A stretch of 37,327 nt of DNA from Frigoribacterium sp. (GCA_025408445.1 JANYIZ010000135.1:1-37327); one strand, 5' to 3'. Counted from the first letter of the stretch, positions 15,496-23,725 are shown. The notes: generated from the sequence alone by a model not told the origin. Made by a program: numbers and translations.

Positions 15496-16368
15496 TTATG
15501 TGGCGCGGTGATAAATCTGGTGTTCGGTGTTCGTCTTTTGTTCGATGATCGCTTGCTGTTCGGCCGTGATGGCGGTTTGAATCGCGGTAGCTAGCACCAC
15601 CTGTCCGGCAGCTGTCGGGTGAACACCATCGTCTTGCATGAGCTTTGGATGTGCGACGAGTGGTTGTCCGATGTCGAGGTAGTGGCCCCCGACCGCGGTG
15701 ACAGCCTGGTGCACTTGGGAATTGATATCCGCGAGTTGGGCCGGCGGGTCCGTCGTTGGCCAGATGGCGCTGAGGCCGATGATCTCGGCGTTCGGGAACT
15801 CGGAACGCAATATCGTGAGGGCGCTGGTCGTTGCCGCGAGCAGCTCGGAGTTCGGGTGTTCCAAGTCGTTGCTGCTGCCCTCAATGATTATGAGATCAGG
15901 GTGGAGGGTGGCGGCCGAACGGACTATGTCGACGAGGGTATCCCCGCACTCCGCCGGGTTGCCGAGGTCGACAAATCCGGCACCATCACAGGCGAGAGTC
16001 GTGAGGTCCCAGCCGTTGGCGGCTGAGATGAGCTCTGGCCAGGCATCCGCCGGACTAACCCCGTAGCCCTTCATGATCGAGTCTCCGATCGTCAGCACCT
16101 GCATTGGTGCGGCGGCGGCGGCGGGGATGGCAGACCGAGTAGATGCTGGGCTCGGTGTTACCGCGCTTTTATCGGCGGCACCAGCGCCAACGGAGGCGGC
16201 ACCAGAAGATGTGCTGACCGCGTTTGATTGGGCCAAGGCGCCGGTTGACGTTGATCGCGCAACGCCTGTCGAGAACAACACCACTACCGTGATGAGCGAG
16301 CCAGCAGCGATAGCCACGAGAGCAATTGCAAAAGTGAGGGACGGGCTGCGCGTTGGTGAAGCGGACAT
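15496..16368 (-). CDS. Secreted SGNH/GDSL-family hydrolase
   Basis: The 290-residue protein starts with a short basic N-terminus and one strong hydrophobic segment (LTFAIALVAIAAGSLITVVV), then a Ser/Ala/Thr-rich linker of about 50 residues, then an SGNH domain. The domain shows VLTIGDSIMKGYG (nucleophile Ser in GDS), CDGAGFVDLG, LIIIEGSSNDL (block III, Asn) and the C-terminal DGVHPTAAGQ with the catalytic Asp/His pair. All four blocks are present, so an active esterase or lipase-like enzyme outside the membrane is expected, tethered or released. Its context is decayed DNA on both sides, so its regulation is not visible. Confidence 0.88.
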   Translation of the reverse strand: MSASPTRSPSLTFAIALVAIAAGSLITVVVLFSTGVARSTSTGALAQSNAVSTSSGAASVGAGAADKSAVTPSPASTRSAIPAAAAAPMQVLTIGDSIMKGYGVSPADAWPELISAANGWDLTTLACDGAGFVDLGNPAECGDTLVDIVRSAATLHPDLIIIEGSSNDLEHPNSELLAATTSALTILRSEFPNAEIIGLSAIWPTTDPPAQLADINSQVHQAVTAVGGHYLDIGQPLVAHPKLMQDDGVHPTAAGQVVLATAIQTAITAEQQAIIEQKTNTEHQIYHRAT

Positions 16369-16748
16369 CGGACTCCAGTTGTTTCATCAGGCCAATAGGC
16401 CGAGCCCGACCCTCTGATGCTGCTTGCGCGTTCTTGATGATGAAGAGCTGCCCGATACGACTCACGGATGGGTCACATCCCGTGGAGTGGATTTCGCTTC
16501 TCCGTAAACGGTAGTCAGCCCTAGCCTATCCGGCGGTGAATTCGGATAAGCGAAATTACCCTCCACAGGACCTGCCCAACGCGAGCAGGTTCTAGGTTTA
16601 TTTTCCCGGGCGGTCGAGGGTCGCGACGACGATGGTGTCGCTCGCTCGACAACAAATCCTTCGACTGCAACCGATTCATCACGCCCGCGTGACCGGTCAG
16701 TTTGGGCGCGAGGATCTTCGTTGTCTCGCACCTAATAGGTAGCACCCC
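16369..16748. other. Gene-free stretch with a solo IS256-like end
   Basis: No coding region is convincing. GGGTCACATCCCGTGGAGTGG at about 16470 matches, with two changes, the sequence at 16749 that precedes the IS256-type transposase, suggesting a leftover or duplicated element end. A dyad TATCCG...CGGATA (16527-16548) is also present. The rest shows nothing I can name. Confidence 0.45.
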
Positions 16749-18156
16749 GGGTCACGTCCCGTGGATTGGTGTAATTCTCGGTAGCTGAGCGTCGCGTTGT
16801 CGACGTGGTGAGCCATCGTGCGACGGTCAGTGAGAACCGATCAAAGAACTCACTTAGGGACACAACTCACGATGGCTCTAGTCCAGTCTGCCCCTGCTCG
16901 AACTTCTCGCTCTACTGAAGCTCACCGACGTCTCCGTCCGGATCCGTTCCGCAACCGAATCTCTGTACGAGGAGCTGATCGAGGCGGAAGCGACTGCGTT
17001 CATCGGCGCCGCTCCGTTCGAACGCTCGAATGACCGAACCTCTCAGCGCAATAGGGCCCGCCCGCGGACCTTGACGACCACCGCGGGAGACCTGAACCTG
17101 CGGATCCCGAAGCTGTGAGCCGGGTCATTCTTCCCGGCATTATTGGAGCGCCGCCGCCGGGTCGACCAGGCCCTCTACGCGATCGTGATGGAGGCCTACC
17201 TGCACGGGGTCTCGACCCGGAAAGTCGACGATCTGCTGAAAGCACTCGGCGCCGATACCGGGATCTCCAAATCAGACGTGTCCCGGATCTGCGCGGATTT
17301 AGATCACGAGGTCGGCGCGTTCAGGGATCGGGACCTGTCGGCGATGGGCTACCCGTATGTGTTCCTCGACGCGACCTACTGCAAAGCACGGGTGGACCAC
17401 CGGGTGGTGTCCCAGGCAGTCGTCATCGCGTTCGGTGTTGCCGCCGACGGGCGCCGCGAGGTCCTCGGCTTCGACGTCGGCGACAGCGAGAACGAGGCCT
17501 TCTGGACCGGGTTCCTCCGCTCGCTGAAGGCCCGCGGCGTCGGTGGGGTGAAGCTCGTCATCTCCGACGCCCACACCGGGCTGAAGAAAACCATCGGGGT
17601 GGTCTTCCAAGGCGCCGCCTGGCAGAGACGCCGAGTGCATTTCTTGCGCAACGTGCTCTCTATCATCCCCCGCGCTTCCCAGGAGATGGGCGCCTCCATC
17701 ATCCACACGATCTTCGCCGAACCCGACGCGGAACATGTCAAAGCCCAGTTCTAGGAGGTCGCCCGGATGCTGGCCAAGTGGCATCCGAAGGTCGCGCAGA
17801 TGCTGCACGACGCTCGGGCCGACATCCACGCGTTGACCGGCTTCCCGACCAAACACTGGCGCCAGATTTGGAGCACCAACCCGATGGAACGAGTGAACAA
17901 GGAGATCAAACGCCGCACCGACGTCGTCGGCGTGTTCCCCAACCCCGCAGCCCTGCTCCGCCTCGCCGGCGCAGTCCTCGTCGAGCAACACGACGAATGG
18001 GAAGCCGCCGACCGCCGCTACCTCTCCGAAGCCTCCATGGCCGCGTTAGCAGTCTTGGAGGCCCCCGCCGCCGCTAAGAACCGGACACCAGCTGCGGACA
18101 TGGACCTGAGATACATGCGAAACCACCTTGAAAGAAGGTGTTGCTTCGATCAATAG
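16749..18156 (+). mobile_element. Degenerate IS256-family insertion sequence
   Basis: The element comprises a candidate left end (GGGTCACGTCCCGTGG at 16749) and a transposase pseudogene from 16872 to 18156. No inverted copy of the left end is found downstream, so the right end seems lost or has diverged. The transposase carries three lesions, so the element cannot move by itself. Confidence 0.7.
16872..18156 (+). pseudogene. IS256-family transposase, inactivated
   Basis: Starting with MALVQSA at 16872, the original frame is recovered only after removing one C from the CCCC run at 16891-16894. The product then reads LLELLALLKLTDVSV and DLNLRIPKL, is stopped by TGA at 17116-17118, resumes AGSFFPALLERRRRVDQAL, VSTRKVDDLLKALG, YVFLDATYCKARV (first catalytic Asp), KLVISDAHTGLKKTI (second Asp) and WQRRRVHFLRNVL, is stopped again by TAG at 17752-17754, and continues VARMLAKWHPKVAQML to IWSTNPMERVNKEIKRRTDVVGVFPN (catalytic Glu). 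These are the mutator/IS256 (DDE) blocks in order. One frameshift and two nonsense codons make it a clear pseudogene. The last 30 residues look unlike family C-termini. Confidence 0.9.
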
Positions 18157-18410
18157 AATCTCCCGGGCGTCTTATGGACACGCTCGAAGGTGTCGTTTCG
18201 CCATCCCGGTGTCTTCATCCGTAAGAAATCGGAACGTGCCGTAGGTTTGCAAATTGTTGATGGTTCCCATCTTGCACGATCGTTCGGATGTATTCGTGGC
18301 TGCTGATTCTGTTGTCTCTGTGTCTGTGTCTGAACTTTCCGGGTAATCCCGGAGTTGTTGTTCAAAATTTCAAGACACTCGAAACAGCCCCATCGCAGTG
18401 CAGCTGCGCG
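18157..18410. other. Gene-free gap after the transposase
   Basis: No recognisable gene. A minus-strand open frame (18150-18365) is rich in Gln, Arg and Thr because of a small TGTCTG-type repeat near 18310-18330, and is not protein-like. The region probably belongs to mobile-element debris. Confidence 0.35.
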
Positions 18411-18411
18411 G

Positions 18412-18548
18412 ACATGTCCTTTGTCCCAACGAACATGTCTGTGTCAACGCGGACAAGTTAGGTGTCAAGGGATACGAGGGGCCGACATCTCGGGAACGAC
18501 GCGCTACGCGACGACAAGTTAGGTGGCATAACGACAAGTTAGCTGGCA
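18412..18548 (+). repeat. Array of five ACAAGTTAGGTGGCA-like sites, ~20-bp period
   Basis: Related sites begin at 18412 (ACATGTCCTTTGTC), 18433 (ACATGTCTGTGTCA), 18453 (ACAAGTTAGGTGTCA), 18514 (ACAAGTTAGGTGGCA) and 18534 (ACAAGTTAGCTGGCA). All point the same way. Steps are 21, 20, 61 and 20 bp, close to multiples of two helical turns. This is how multi-site ends of some insertion sequences look, and the array ends exactly where a broken peptidase gene begins. I read it as a solo element end, possibly IS481-like. Confidence 0.6.
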
Positions 18549-18550
18549 CG

Positions 18551-18760
18551 GGACACTTTGAGCCCTTCGACGGTGCAGCATCCAACAGCTCTGCGGATGC
18601 CGTCGCTCTCGTCGCGTCGCGTTGGAGCTCCCCCGCGAAGGTCATTACCGCCGTTCGCCCGGTCGCCTTCGACGCGGCACCGGACGAGCTCGACCGCTTG
18701 GTTGCCAAGCACTCCCCCGATTTTGTGATCGCCACCGGGCTCGCGAACGGACGCGCCGAT
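18551..18760 (+). pseudogene. pcp: Pyroglutamyl-peptidase I fragment
   Basis: The stretch encodes HFEPFDGAASNSSADAVALV, VRPVAFDAAPDELDRLVAKH and PDFVIATGLANGRAD, matching the N-terminal third of pyrrolidone-carboxylate peptidases (compare the family's TGFEPFGG... and PDxVIxxG blocks). The initiator region is replaced by the repeat array and the catalytic Glu, Cys and His regions are missing. The fragment ends where the convergent Nudix gene's stop lies, so one deletion or element insertion probably truncated it on both sides. Confidence 0.75.
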
Positions 18761-19260
18761 CAGGGGTGGTGCGGAGCGGTGATCGCGAATGCCGGATGGT
18801 CGGATGCGGAAACGGTGCGCAGGTCCGCCCCGAATTCGAAGGTTGCTCTCACGAAGCGGCCGGCGAGGGCATCCCGCACCCAGTAGCGGGCGTCATCCCA
18901 CATCCGCGCGGTCGGAATATCGGCCACCGGATACCACTCGGGCGCGAGTTCGTCGGACTCCGTGGCCTCACCTTCCCACTCCCGGCAGACAAAGACCCAC
19001 GACTTCTGGCTCCAGGCTGGTTTGAACGGAAACGGGTAGGTGAGTTCCCCGACGAGCTCGATACCTCCGAGCACGAGCGAGGTCTCCTCTTCGACTTCGC
19101 GCCGGATGGCTAGCTCCGGAGTCTCAGCACGTTCAATTTTGCCGCCCGGACCGACGAGGTTGCCTTCCCCGAGCCCGAACTTCTTGCGCCCGAGCAGCAC
19201 TTCATCTCCGCCGGGCGCCGCCCGAAGCAGATAGCAGACGCAGACCTCGGGAAGTGACAT
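18760..19260 (-). CDS. Nudix hydrolase (MutT-like)
   Basis: The 166-residue protein contains a Nudix box, GGKIERAETPELAIRREVEE followed by ET (about residues 38-60), matching Gx5Ex7REUxEExxU, with the preceding LGEGNLVGPGG loop. The overall pattern resembles 8-oxo-(d)GTP diphosphatases, which clean the nucleotide pool or act on related nucleoside diphosphate derivatives. The C-terminus (ASDHPAFAITAPHHP) ends at the border with the peptidase fragment and could have been altered by that rearrangement. It is divergent from the first Pr6Pr gene. Confidence 0.88.
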   Translation of the reverse strand: MSLPEVCVCYLLRAAPGGDEVLLGRKKFGLGEGNLVGPGGKIERAETPELAIRREVEEETSLVLGGIELVGELTYPFPFKPAWSQKSWVFVCREWEGEATESDELAPEWYPVADIPTARMWDDARYWVRDALAGRFVRATFEFGADLRTVSASDHPAFAITAPHHP

Positions 19261-19405
19261 CCCGCCAGCCTAAAGCGTGACGACCGGCGAGAATGGCACC
19301 AAAAACAGCATCGCCCGGGGAGCCGATCCGGTGATTCCTGAGAAACTGCCGCGTGGCCACAGCTTCCCGTTCGAGCACGTCACAACCAGCCATTATTGTG
19401 AAGCC

Positions 19406-20092
19406 GTGACGAAGACCCTGGTGATTGACAGTCCGGTGCGCGTGAATGCGCCAACGTCGCGACGTGCTTTTGCGGTGATGCGCGTTCTCGTCGGCCTTCT
19501 GGTGCTTGCGGCGCTCGTCACCCAGATCACCGCCGACCTGCTCCACGACTCCTTCACCCCGGGCGAGTACTTCAGCTATTTCACCATCGAGTCGAGCATG
19601 ATGAACGTCGTTGTGCTGCTCGTCGGAGGCGCGATTGCCTGGCGGTGGGACCGCGACACCGAACTGTTCACGAGCGTGCGGGTCGCCATCCTGTCGTACG
19701 CCGTTATCACCGGGCTGGTGTACAACGTGCTGCTGCGCAACATTCCGGGTGACGGCGGCTATGAGCCACCTCGCTGGTGTAACGAGGTTATGCACGTGTG
19801 GGTGCCGGTTTTCATTCTGCTCGACTGGCTGCTCGCTCCAGGCCGCGCCCAGGTGCCGTGGAAGCGACTGTGGCTGGTGATCTCCTTTCCCCTCGCCTGG
19901 CTTGCTTTCACGATGATCCGGGGCGCGATCACGCTCTGGTATCCCTATCCATTCCTCGAGCCGGCCGGCCCCGGCGGCATCCCGAGTCTTCTCGTCTACG
20001 TCGTCGGAATCGCGGCCTTCATCATTATCGTCGCGTCGGCCGCGATCGGCCTCGCCCGTCTCACAGCCAGGCGCGAGGTCGTCGCTCCCTGA
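19406..20092 (+). CDS. Pr6Pr family membrane protein (copy 1)
   Basis: Start GTG 19406 is preferred because it gives a short soluble lead before the first membrane segment; an upstream in-frame ATG at 19277 is possible but its sequence is not conserved-looking. The roughly 228-residue protein has about six membrane helices and the family blocks FTPGEYFSYFTIESSMMNVV, CNEVMHVWVPVFILLDWLL and WLAFTMIRGAITLWYPYPFL. Pr6Pr (FAR-17a/AIG1-like) proteins are integral membrane proteins; relatives in animals hydrolyse fatty-acid esters of hydroxy fatty acids through Thr and His. The Thr in YFTIES and the His in MHVWVP are the candidate equivalents. A second, divergent copy lies at 21512-22222. Confidence 0.85.
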   Translation: MTKTLVIDSPVRVNAPTSRRAFAVMRVLVGLLVLAALVTQITADLLHDSFTPGEYFSYFTIESSMMNVVVLLVGGAIAWRWDRDTELFTSVRVAILSYAVITGLVYNVLLRNIPGDGGYEPPRWCNEVMHVWVPVFILLDWLLAPGRAQVPWKRLWLVISFPLAWLAFTMIRGAITLWYPYPFLEPAGPGGIPSLLVYVVGIAAFIIIVASAAIGLARLTARREVVAP

Positions 20093-20117
20093 GGAACGGG
20101 TCGCTCGGCCCGCGGGG

Positions 20118-20171
20118 TTCCGAGTACGGTGGCCGTTCCGAGTACGGTGGCCGTTCCGAGTACAGTGGCGG
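20118..20171. repeat. 18-bp tandem repeat x3 upstream of amine oxidase
   Basis: TTCCGAGTACGGTGGCCG at 20118-20135 is repeated exactly at 20136-20153 and with two changes at 20154-20171. The array fills the 83-bp gap between the Pr6Pr stop and the amine-oxidase ATG. Its last copy ends in the GGCGGTGAG that serves as ribosome binding site. Confidence 0.9.
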
Positions 20172-20175
20172 TGAG

Positions 20176-21573
20176 ATGTCGTTCAGTCGCCGTAGTTTCC
20201 TACTCGGGGCAGGGTCAGGTCTTTCCCTGCTGGTGTTAACGGCGTGCACGGATGAACCACCCCGTCCCACGAAGTCCTCGACGCCATCCCCCACCCCCTC
20301 GCAGACGGTCCCACGGCCGTCGGGAATCGAGCGAAGCGGGTGGTCGTCCGACCCCTTCGCTCGCGGGGCCCAGAGTTTCCTGGCGCCGGGCGCCACCCCC
20401 CAGCATCGGGATGATCTCGCCAAGCCGGTCGGCGGGAGGGTCTTCTTCGCCGGGGAAGCCACCTCTGCAGATCTGGCTGGCACCGTTCTTGGTGCCCAGC
20501 AATCGGGTGCCCGCGCCGCGGCCGAGGTGCTCGACGTTGTGAGGACCGGGGAAAAGATCGCGGTGATCGGAGCCGGTGCTGCGGGGGCGGAAGCTGCCCG
20601 GGCGCTCTTTCGGCGCGGATTCGACGTGGTCGTTCTCGAGGCCAGGGATCGCGTGGGTGGGCGCATCGACACCCGTACCCCCAAGTCGTGGCCCCTTGGC
20701 GTTGAGCTCGGCGCGTGGAGGCTCGGAAAGGTGACGGACGAGCCGTTGCTCGCGCGCCTCGCGTCCCTCGGGATCGCGACGAACCCACTCGCCGGTCTGC
20801 TCGCCGCGGGGATCGACGGCCACGCGGCCGACAACACTGTGGGCGCCCAGGCGCTGGCCACAGCTCGGACCTGGGCCGAGGCGCGGTTGGTCGATCCGAG
20901 CCTGAGTGCAGCCCTCGACGGCTCGGGTGCCACAGCCGGGGCGGCCGGGGCGGCGGTCGAGGGACTCTCCGATACCGGCCTCCTGAATGCGTCGCTCGCC
21001 TCACTCGCTGGAGTCACCGGGGCCAGTGCCTCGGAACTCTCCACCTGGTATGGGCTCGCTGACCTGCCGGCGCGCGATCGAATGGTCACTGGCGGATTTT
21101 CCGGCCTCATCCGCGACAGTCTTGACGGGGTGCGGGTATCTCTGTCGACCGCCGTGCTCGGCGTGTCTTACAGCGCTTCAGCCGTGAGTCTCAAACTCGG
21201 TACAGGCGAATCTCTCACCGTCGACCGGGTCGTGGTGACGGTGCCGCTCGGCGTACTCAAAAAGAATGCGGTGGCATTCGACCCGCTGCTGCCCTTCTCC
21301 CATCGCACCGCGATCAGCGCACTCGGCATGGGATCGGTCGAGACTGTCTGGCTACGCTTCGATAAGCCATTCTGGTCGACGGATGCCGCTGTCTGGAGCA
21401 TCGTCGGCAGCGACAGCGACATCACCGACTGGGTGAACCTGCAGGCAGTGACGGGAGAGCCGGTGCTCGTCGGTATTGTGGGCGGCAAAGCGGCAAGGCG
21501 AGTGGGGAAACTCAGCGACGACGAGCTGGTCGAAGCCGTGCGGACGGCCCTCGCCCCGTTCGCACAGGCCTGA
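20176..21573 (+). CDS. Exported flavin amine oxidase-like lipoprotein, permuted order
   Basis: Start ATG 20176 gives 465 residues. Residues 1-24 are a Tat plus lipoprotein signal: SRRSFLLGAG and lipobox LTAC with Cys24. After a Ser/Thr/Pro linker come WSSDPFARGAQSF (W56) and VFFAGEATSADLAGTVLG (FAGEAT at 91-96), which normally form the C-terminal end of flavin amine oxidases, and then GARAAAEVL. Only after these come the N-terminal-type FAD motif KIAVIGAGAAGAEAARAL (from K127) and VVLEARDRVGGRID. The body continues through VVVTVPLGVLKK and ALGMGSVETVWLRFDKPFW, and stops at ALAPFAQA, just where the WSSDPF/FAGEAT block would normally follow. Thus the order is permuted, or an extra N-terminal copy exists and the C-terminal one is lost. 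The 3' end overlaps the opposite Pr6Pr gene by 62 bp. Substrate unknown. Confidence 0.85.
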   Translation: MSFSRRSFLLGAGSGLSLLVLTACTDEPPRPTKSSTPSPTPSQTVPRPSGIERSGWSSDPFARGAQSFLAPGATPQHRDDLAKPVGGRVFFAGEATSADLAGTVLGAQQSGARAAAEVLDVVRTGEKIAVIGAGAAGAEAARALFRRGFDVVVLEARDRVGGRIDTRTPKSWPLGVELGAWRLGKVTDEPLLARLASLGIATNPLAGLLAAGIDGHAADNTVGAQALATARTWAEARLVDPSLSAALDGSGATAGAAGAAVEGLSDTGLLNASLASLAGVTGASASELSTWYGLADLPARDRMVTGGFSGLIRDSLDGVRVSLSTAVLGVSYSASAVSLKLGTGESLTVDRVVVTVPLGVLKKNAVAFDPLLPFSHRTAISALGMGSVETVWLRFDKPFWSTDAAVWSIVGSDSDITDWVNLQAVTGEPVLVGIVGGKAARRVGKLSDDELVEAVRTALAPFAQA

Positions 21574-22222
21574 GCACCGAACGCTCGGCCCAGCGCTCAG
21601 CAAGCGGCGTGGTGCGGCTCACTGCCACGAGAGCGCCTGAGATACCCCCGAAGAGAACAACCGCGATCGACGCGAAGAAGAAGAACTGGCCCGCATTCGC
21701 CAGCTGTGCCGGGTCGAGGAAGAAGTAGGGGTACCAGCCGACGATGGGCCCTCGCGCGAGCGTGACCAGTCCCCAGCCGGTCATGAAGACGAGTACAAAC
21801 GCGATGCTTCGCCAGGGCGACGTACCCCGGCCGGGCCCGATGATCCAGTCGAGTACGGCGACCGCGGGAAGCACGAAATGCAGCACGACATCGGACCACG
21901 GCACATCGATGCGGAATCCGCGCTCACCCGACTGCTCGATGATCAGGGCGAAGATGATCCCGCACGAGACGGTCAGGCTCAACACGGTGACCCGGGCCAG
22001 ATCCAACCAGACGGCGTCATCCTGCCCACGCAGAGCAACGACTGCCGCGATTAGTGTGACGACCAGGAACAGGATGCTGCTCTGGATCGTGAGATAGGCG
22101 AAGAAGTTGCCAGGGGTGAATGTCGCCGAACCGAGCCCCCAGAGGAATCGCGAGACGAGCGCCATCAGGCAGGCGGCTGCCATGAGCAGCCGCAGGGCGC
22201 CGAAGGTCGCCCGTACCTTCAC
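21512..22222 (-). CDS. Pr6Pr family membrane protein (copy 2)
   Basis: A 236-residue paralogue of the protein at 19406-20092, with GTG start. It shares FTPGNFFAYLTIQSSILFLV, SDVVLHFVLPAVAVLDWIIG and LVTLARGPIVGWYPYFFLDP in the same order, with about six membrane helices. The conserved Thr (YLTIQS) and His (VLHFVLP) are again present. The last about 30 residues (ERWAERSVLRPVRTGRG... to RRR) are basic and run antisense into the amine oxidase gene, so the natural C-terminus may have been changed by a rearrangement. Sequence identity with copy 1 is modest, so the duplication is old or the copies were acquired separately. Confidence 0.85.
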   Translation of the reverse strand: MKVRATFGALRLLMAAACLMALVSRFLWGLGSATFTPGNFFAYLTIQSSILFLVVTLIAAVVALRGQDDAVWLDLARVTVLSLTVSCGIIFALIIEQSGERGFRIDVPWSDVVLHFVLPAVAVLDWIIGPGRGTSPWRSIAFVLVFMTGWGLVTLARGPIVGWYPYFFLDPAQLANAGQFFFFASIAVVLFGGISGALVAVSRTTPLAERWAERSVLRPVRTGRGPSARLRPARRR

Positions 22223-22281
22223 CGTGTCTTCTCACCTCCGCCGCGGCGCCCGGTGCTCGAGGTCGGGCCGCACCCAGCAGT

Positions 22282-23433
22282 CTACGAAGTCATCACGGGG
22301 CGATCGCTGACCCCGCGCTCGCGCCGTGCCCGAAGGCTCGCGGCGACGGTGGTGGCTGCGATGGTGAGGAGCGCGCCGAGCAGGAGCGCGGCATCCTCTC
22401 CCGGGCGGAGCAGATGCAACTGGGTGCCCAGCGCGGCCGCAGCGACCGGCACCCCGAGTTGACCGGCGGCCACGACACCGAGGAGCAGCGGTTGCGAGAC
22501 GAGCCTGGCGACCAGGTGACTGAGGATCGCCGCGGCCCCAAGGCAGACGCCGAGCAGGATCATTGCGGGATGGCTGCCGAGCTCGGAGAGGCTGATCGAT
22601 GCGCCGAGCCAGACGAAGAACAGCGGCCCGAAAAATCCCTCGGTGATGCCGAAGAGTTGGCGGGCGAGGCGTCGCGGCTCACCGATCGCCGCGACGACGA
22701 GCCCGAGAGCAAATCCGGCGAGCAGCACGGACACCTGCGCGAACTGGGCAAGGGCGGCGAGACCGAACAGCAGGAGAACGTTGATGCGCAGCTCTAGCGC
22801 GAACTTGCGGCGCTCGGAGAGTCGATGGAGTCTTTTGCGGAGTCCGTCGCGGTCCAGGCGGCGCAGCACGAAGAAGACCAGACCGGCGCCGGCGACCACC
22901 GCAACGGCCCCGAGAGCGGTGGACGCCGCTCGGGCCGGGTTGATCGCGAGTGGCAGGGCGACGATGCAGACCGCGTCCGCGATCGCCACCTGCGCGGTGA
23001 GTTGGGCGATGCCATGAAGACCAAGTGAAGCAATGATCGGCAGAATGAGGGCGGCGGATGACGAGGCGATCAGCACCCCGTAGAGCGCGGCGTGACCGGT
23101 GCCGAACAGGGCGGCGAGACCGACGCCCGCGACAGCGGCCAGCACCCCGACGAGGAGCGCGCCGACGAGTCCGCGACGGAGCGCGCGCCGCACCGTGACA
23201 TCCCGCACCGGCACATTCGATCCGACAACGAACATCACCAGGGCGAAGCCGACTTGCGCAAGCACGGTGAAGGTCGGTTCGGTCGCGTCGAGCAGTCGAA
23301 GGCCGGAGGCGCCGACGAGCAACCCCCCAAGCAGCTCCCCCACCACTGCCGGAAGGTGCCAAGATTCCCGGCCGGCCAGCAGCGGACCGAGCAGGCCGAC
23401 GAGCACCACGAGCGCGAGCAGCGAGAAGCCCAT
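22282..23433 (-). CDS. Cation:proton antiporter (CPA2-type)
   Basis: The 383-residue protein is almost wholly membrane-embedded, with about eleven to twelve helices. It begins LLGPLLAGRESWHLPAVVGELLGG, matching monovalent cation/proton antiporter-2 proteins, and has AQVGFALVMFVVGSNV, a QVAIADAVCIVALPLAINPARA stretch bearing the acidic residue expected in the transport site, and GITEGFFGPLFFVWLGASI. It ends after the last helix with no TrkA-N or other regulatory domain. The transported ion is not predictable. Same strand as copy 2 of Pr6Pr, 59 bp upstream of it, so cotranscription is possible. Confidence 0.88.
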   Translation of the reverse strand: MGFSLLALVVLVGLLGPLLAGRESWHLPAVVGELLGGLLVGASGLRLLDATEPTFTVLAQVGFALVMFVVGSNVPVRDVTVRRALRRGLVGALLVGVLAAVAGVGLAALFGTGHAALYGVLIASSSAALILPIIASLGLHGIAQLTAQVAIADAVCIVALPLAINPARAASTALGAVAVVAGAGLVFFVLRRLDRDGLRKRLHRLSERRKFALELRINVLLLFGLAALAQFAQVSVLLAGFALGLVVAAIGEPRRLARQLFGITEGFFGPLFFVWLGASISLSELGSHPAMILLGVCLGAAAILSHLVARLVSQPLLLGVVAAGQLGVPVAAAALGTQLHLLRPGEDAALLLGALLTIAATTVAASLRARRERGVSDRPVMTS

Positions 23434-23725
23434 GGCGTCAGGCTAGCGCGGCCGGACTCGCGCGCCGGCCCCGGTAAAGATTCTCGGGCCAGATGAGAGG
23501 CGTATTCCCGTGCTCAAAAATTCCTGGGATAGAAAAGGAAGCACCCCATGGCAGTGATATCGACTGACATTGATCCGGTCGAACTGCTCACGGCAGGGGA
23601 ACTCACTGACTCGTGACCTACACGTTTCATTTCCCATGCGTTGAATGCCATGACCCTTGTCAAGAAGTTCAGATAACACCGGACGCGCCTGACTAGCCCG
23701 CGCTCCCCGCGAGTGCTCTCTCCTG
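23434..23725. other. 292-bp gene-free gap before the copper ATPase 3' end
   Basis: No gene is supported. The minus-strand open frame that crosses it (23443-23823) has an unnatural composition and no relatives that I recognise. No clear terminator hairpin was seen for the ATPase gene. Confidence 0.35.

Noticed and set aside
18150-18365. Minus-strand 71-codon frame rich in Gln/Thr
   Set aside because: Its composition arises from a simple TGTCTG-type repeat; no start signal or family.
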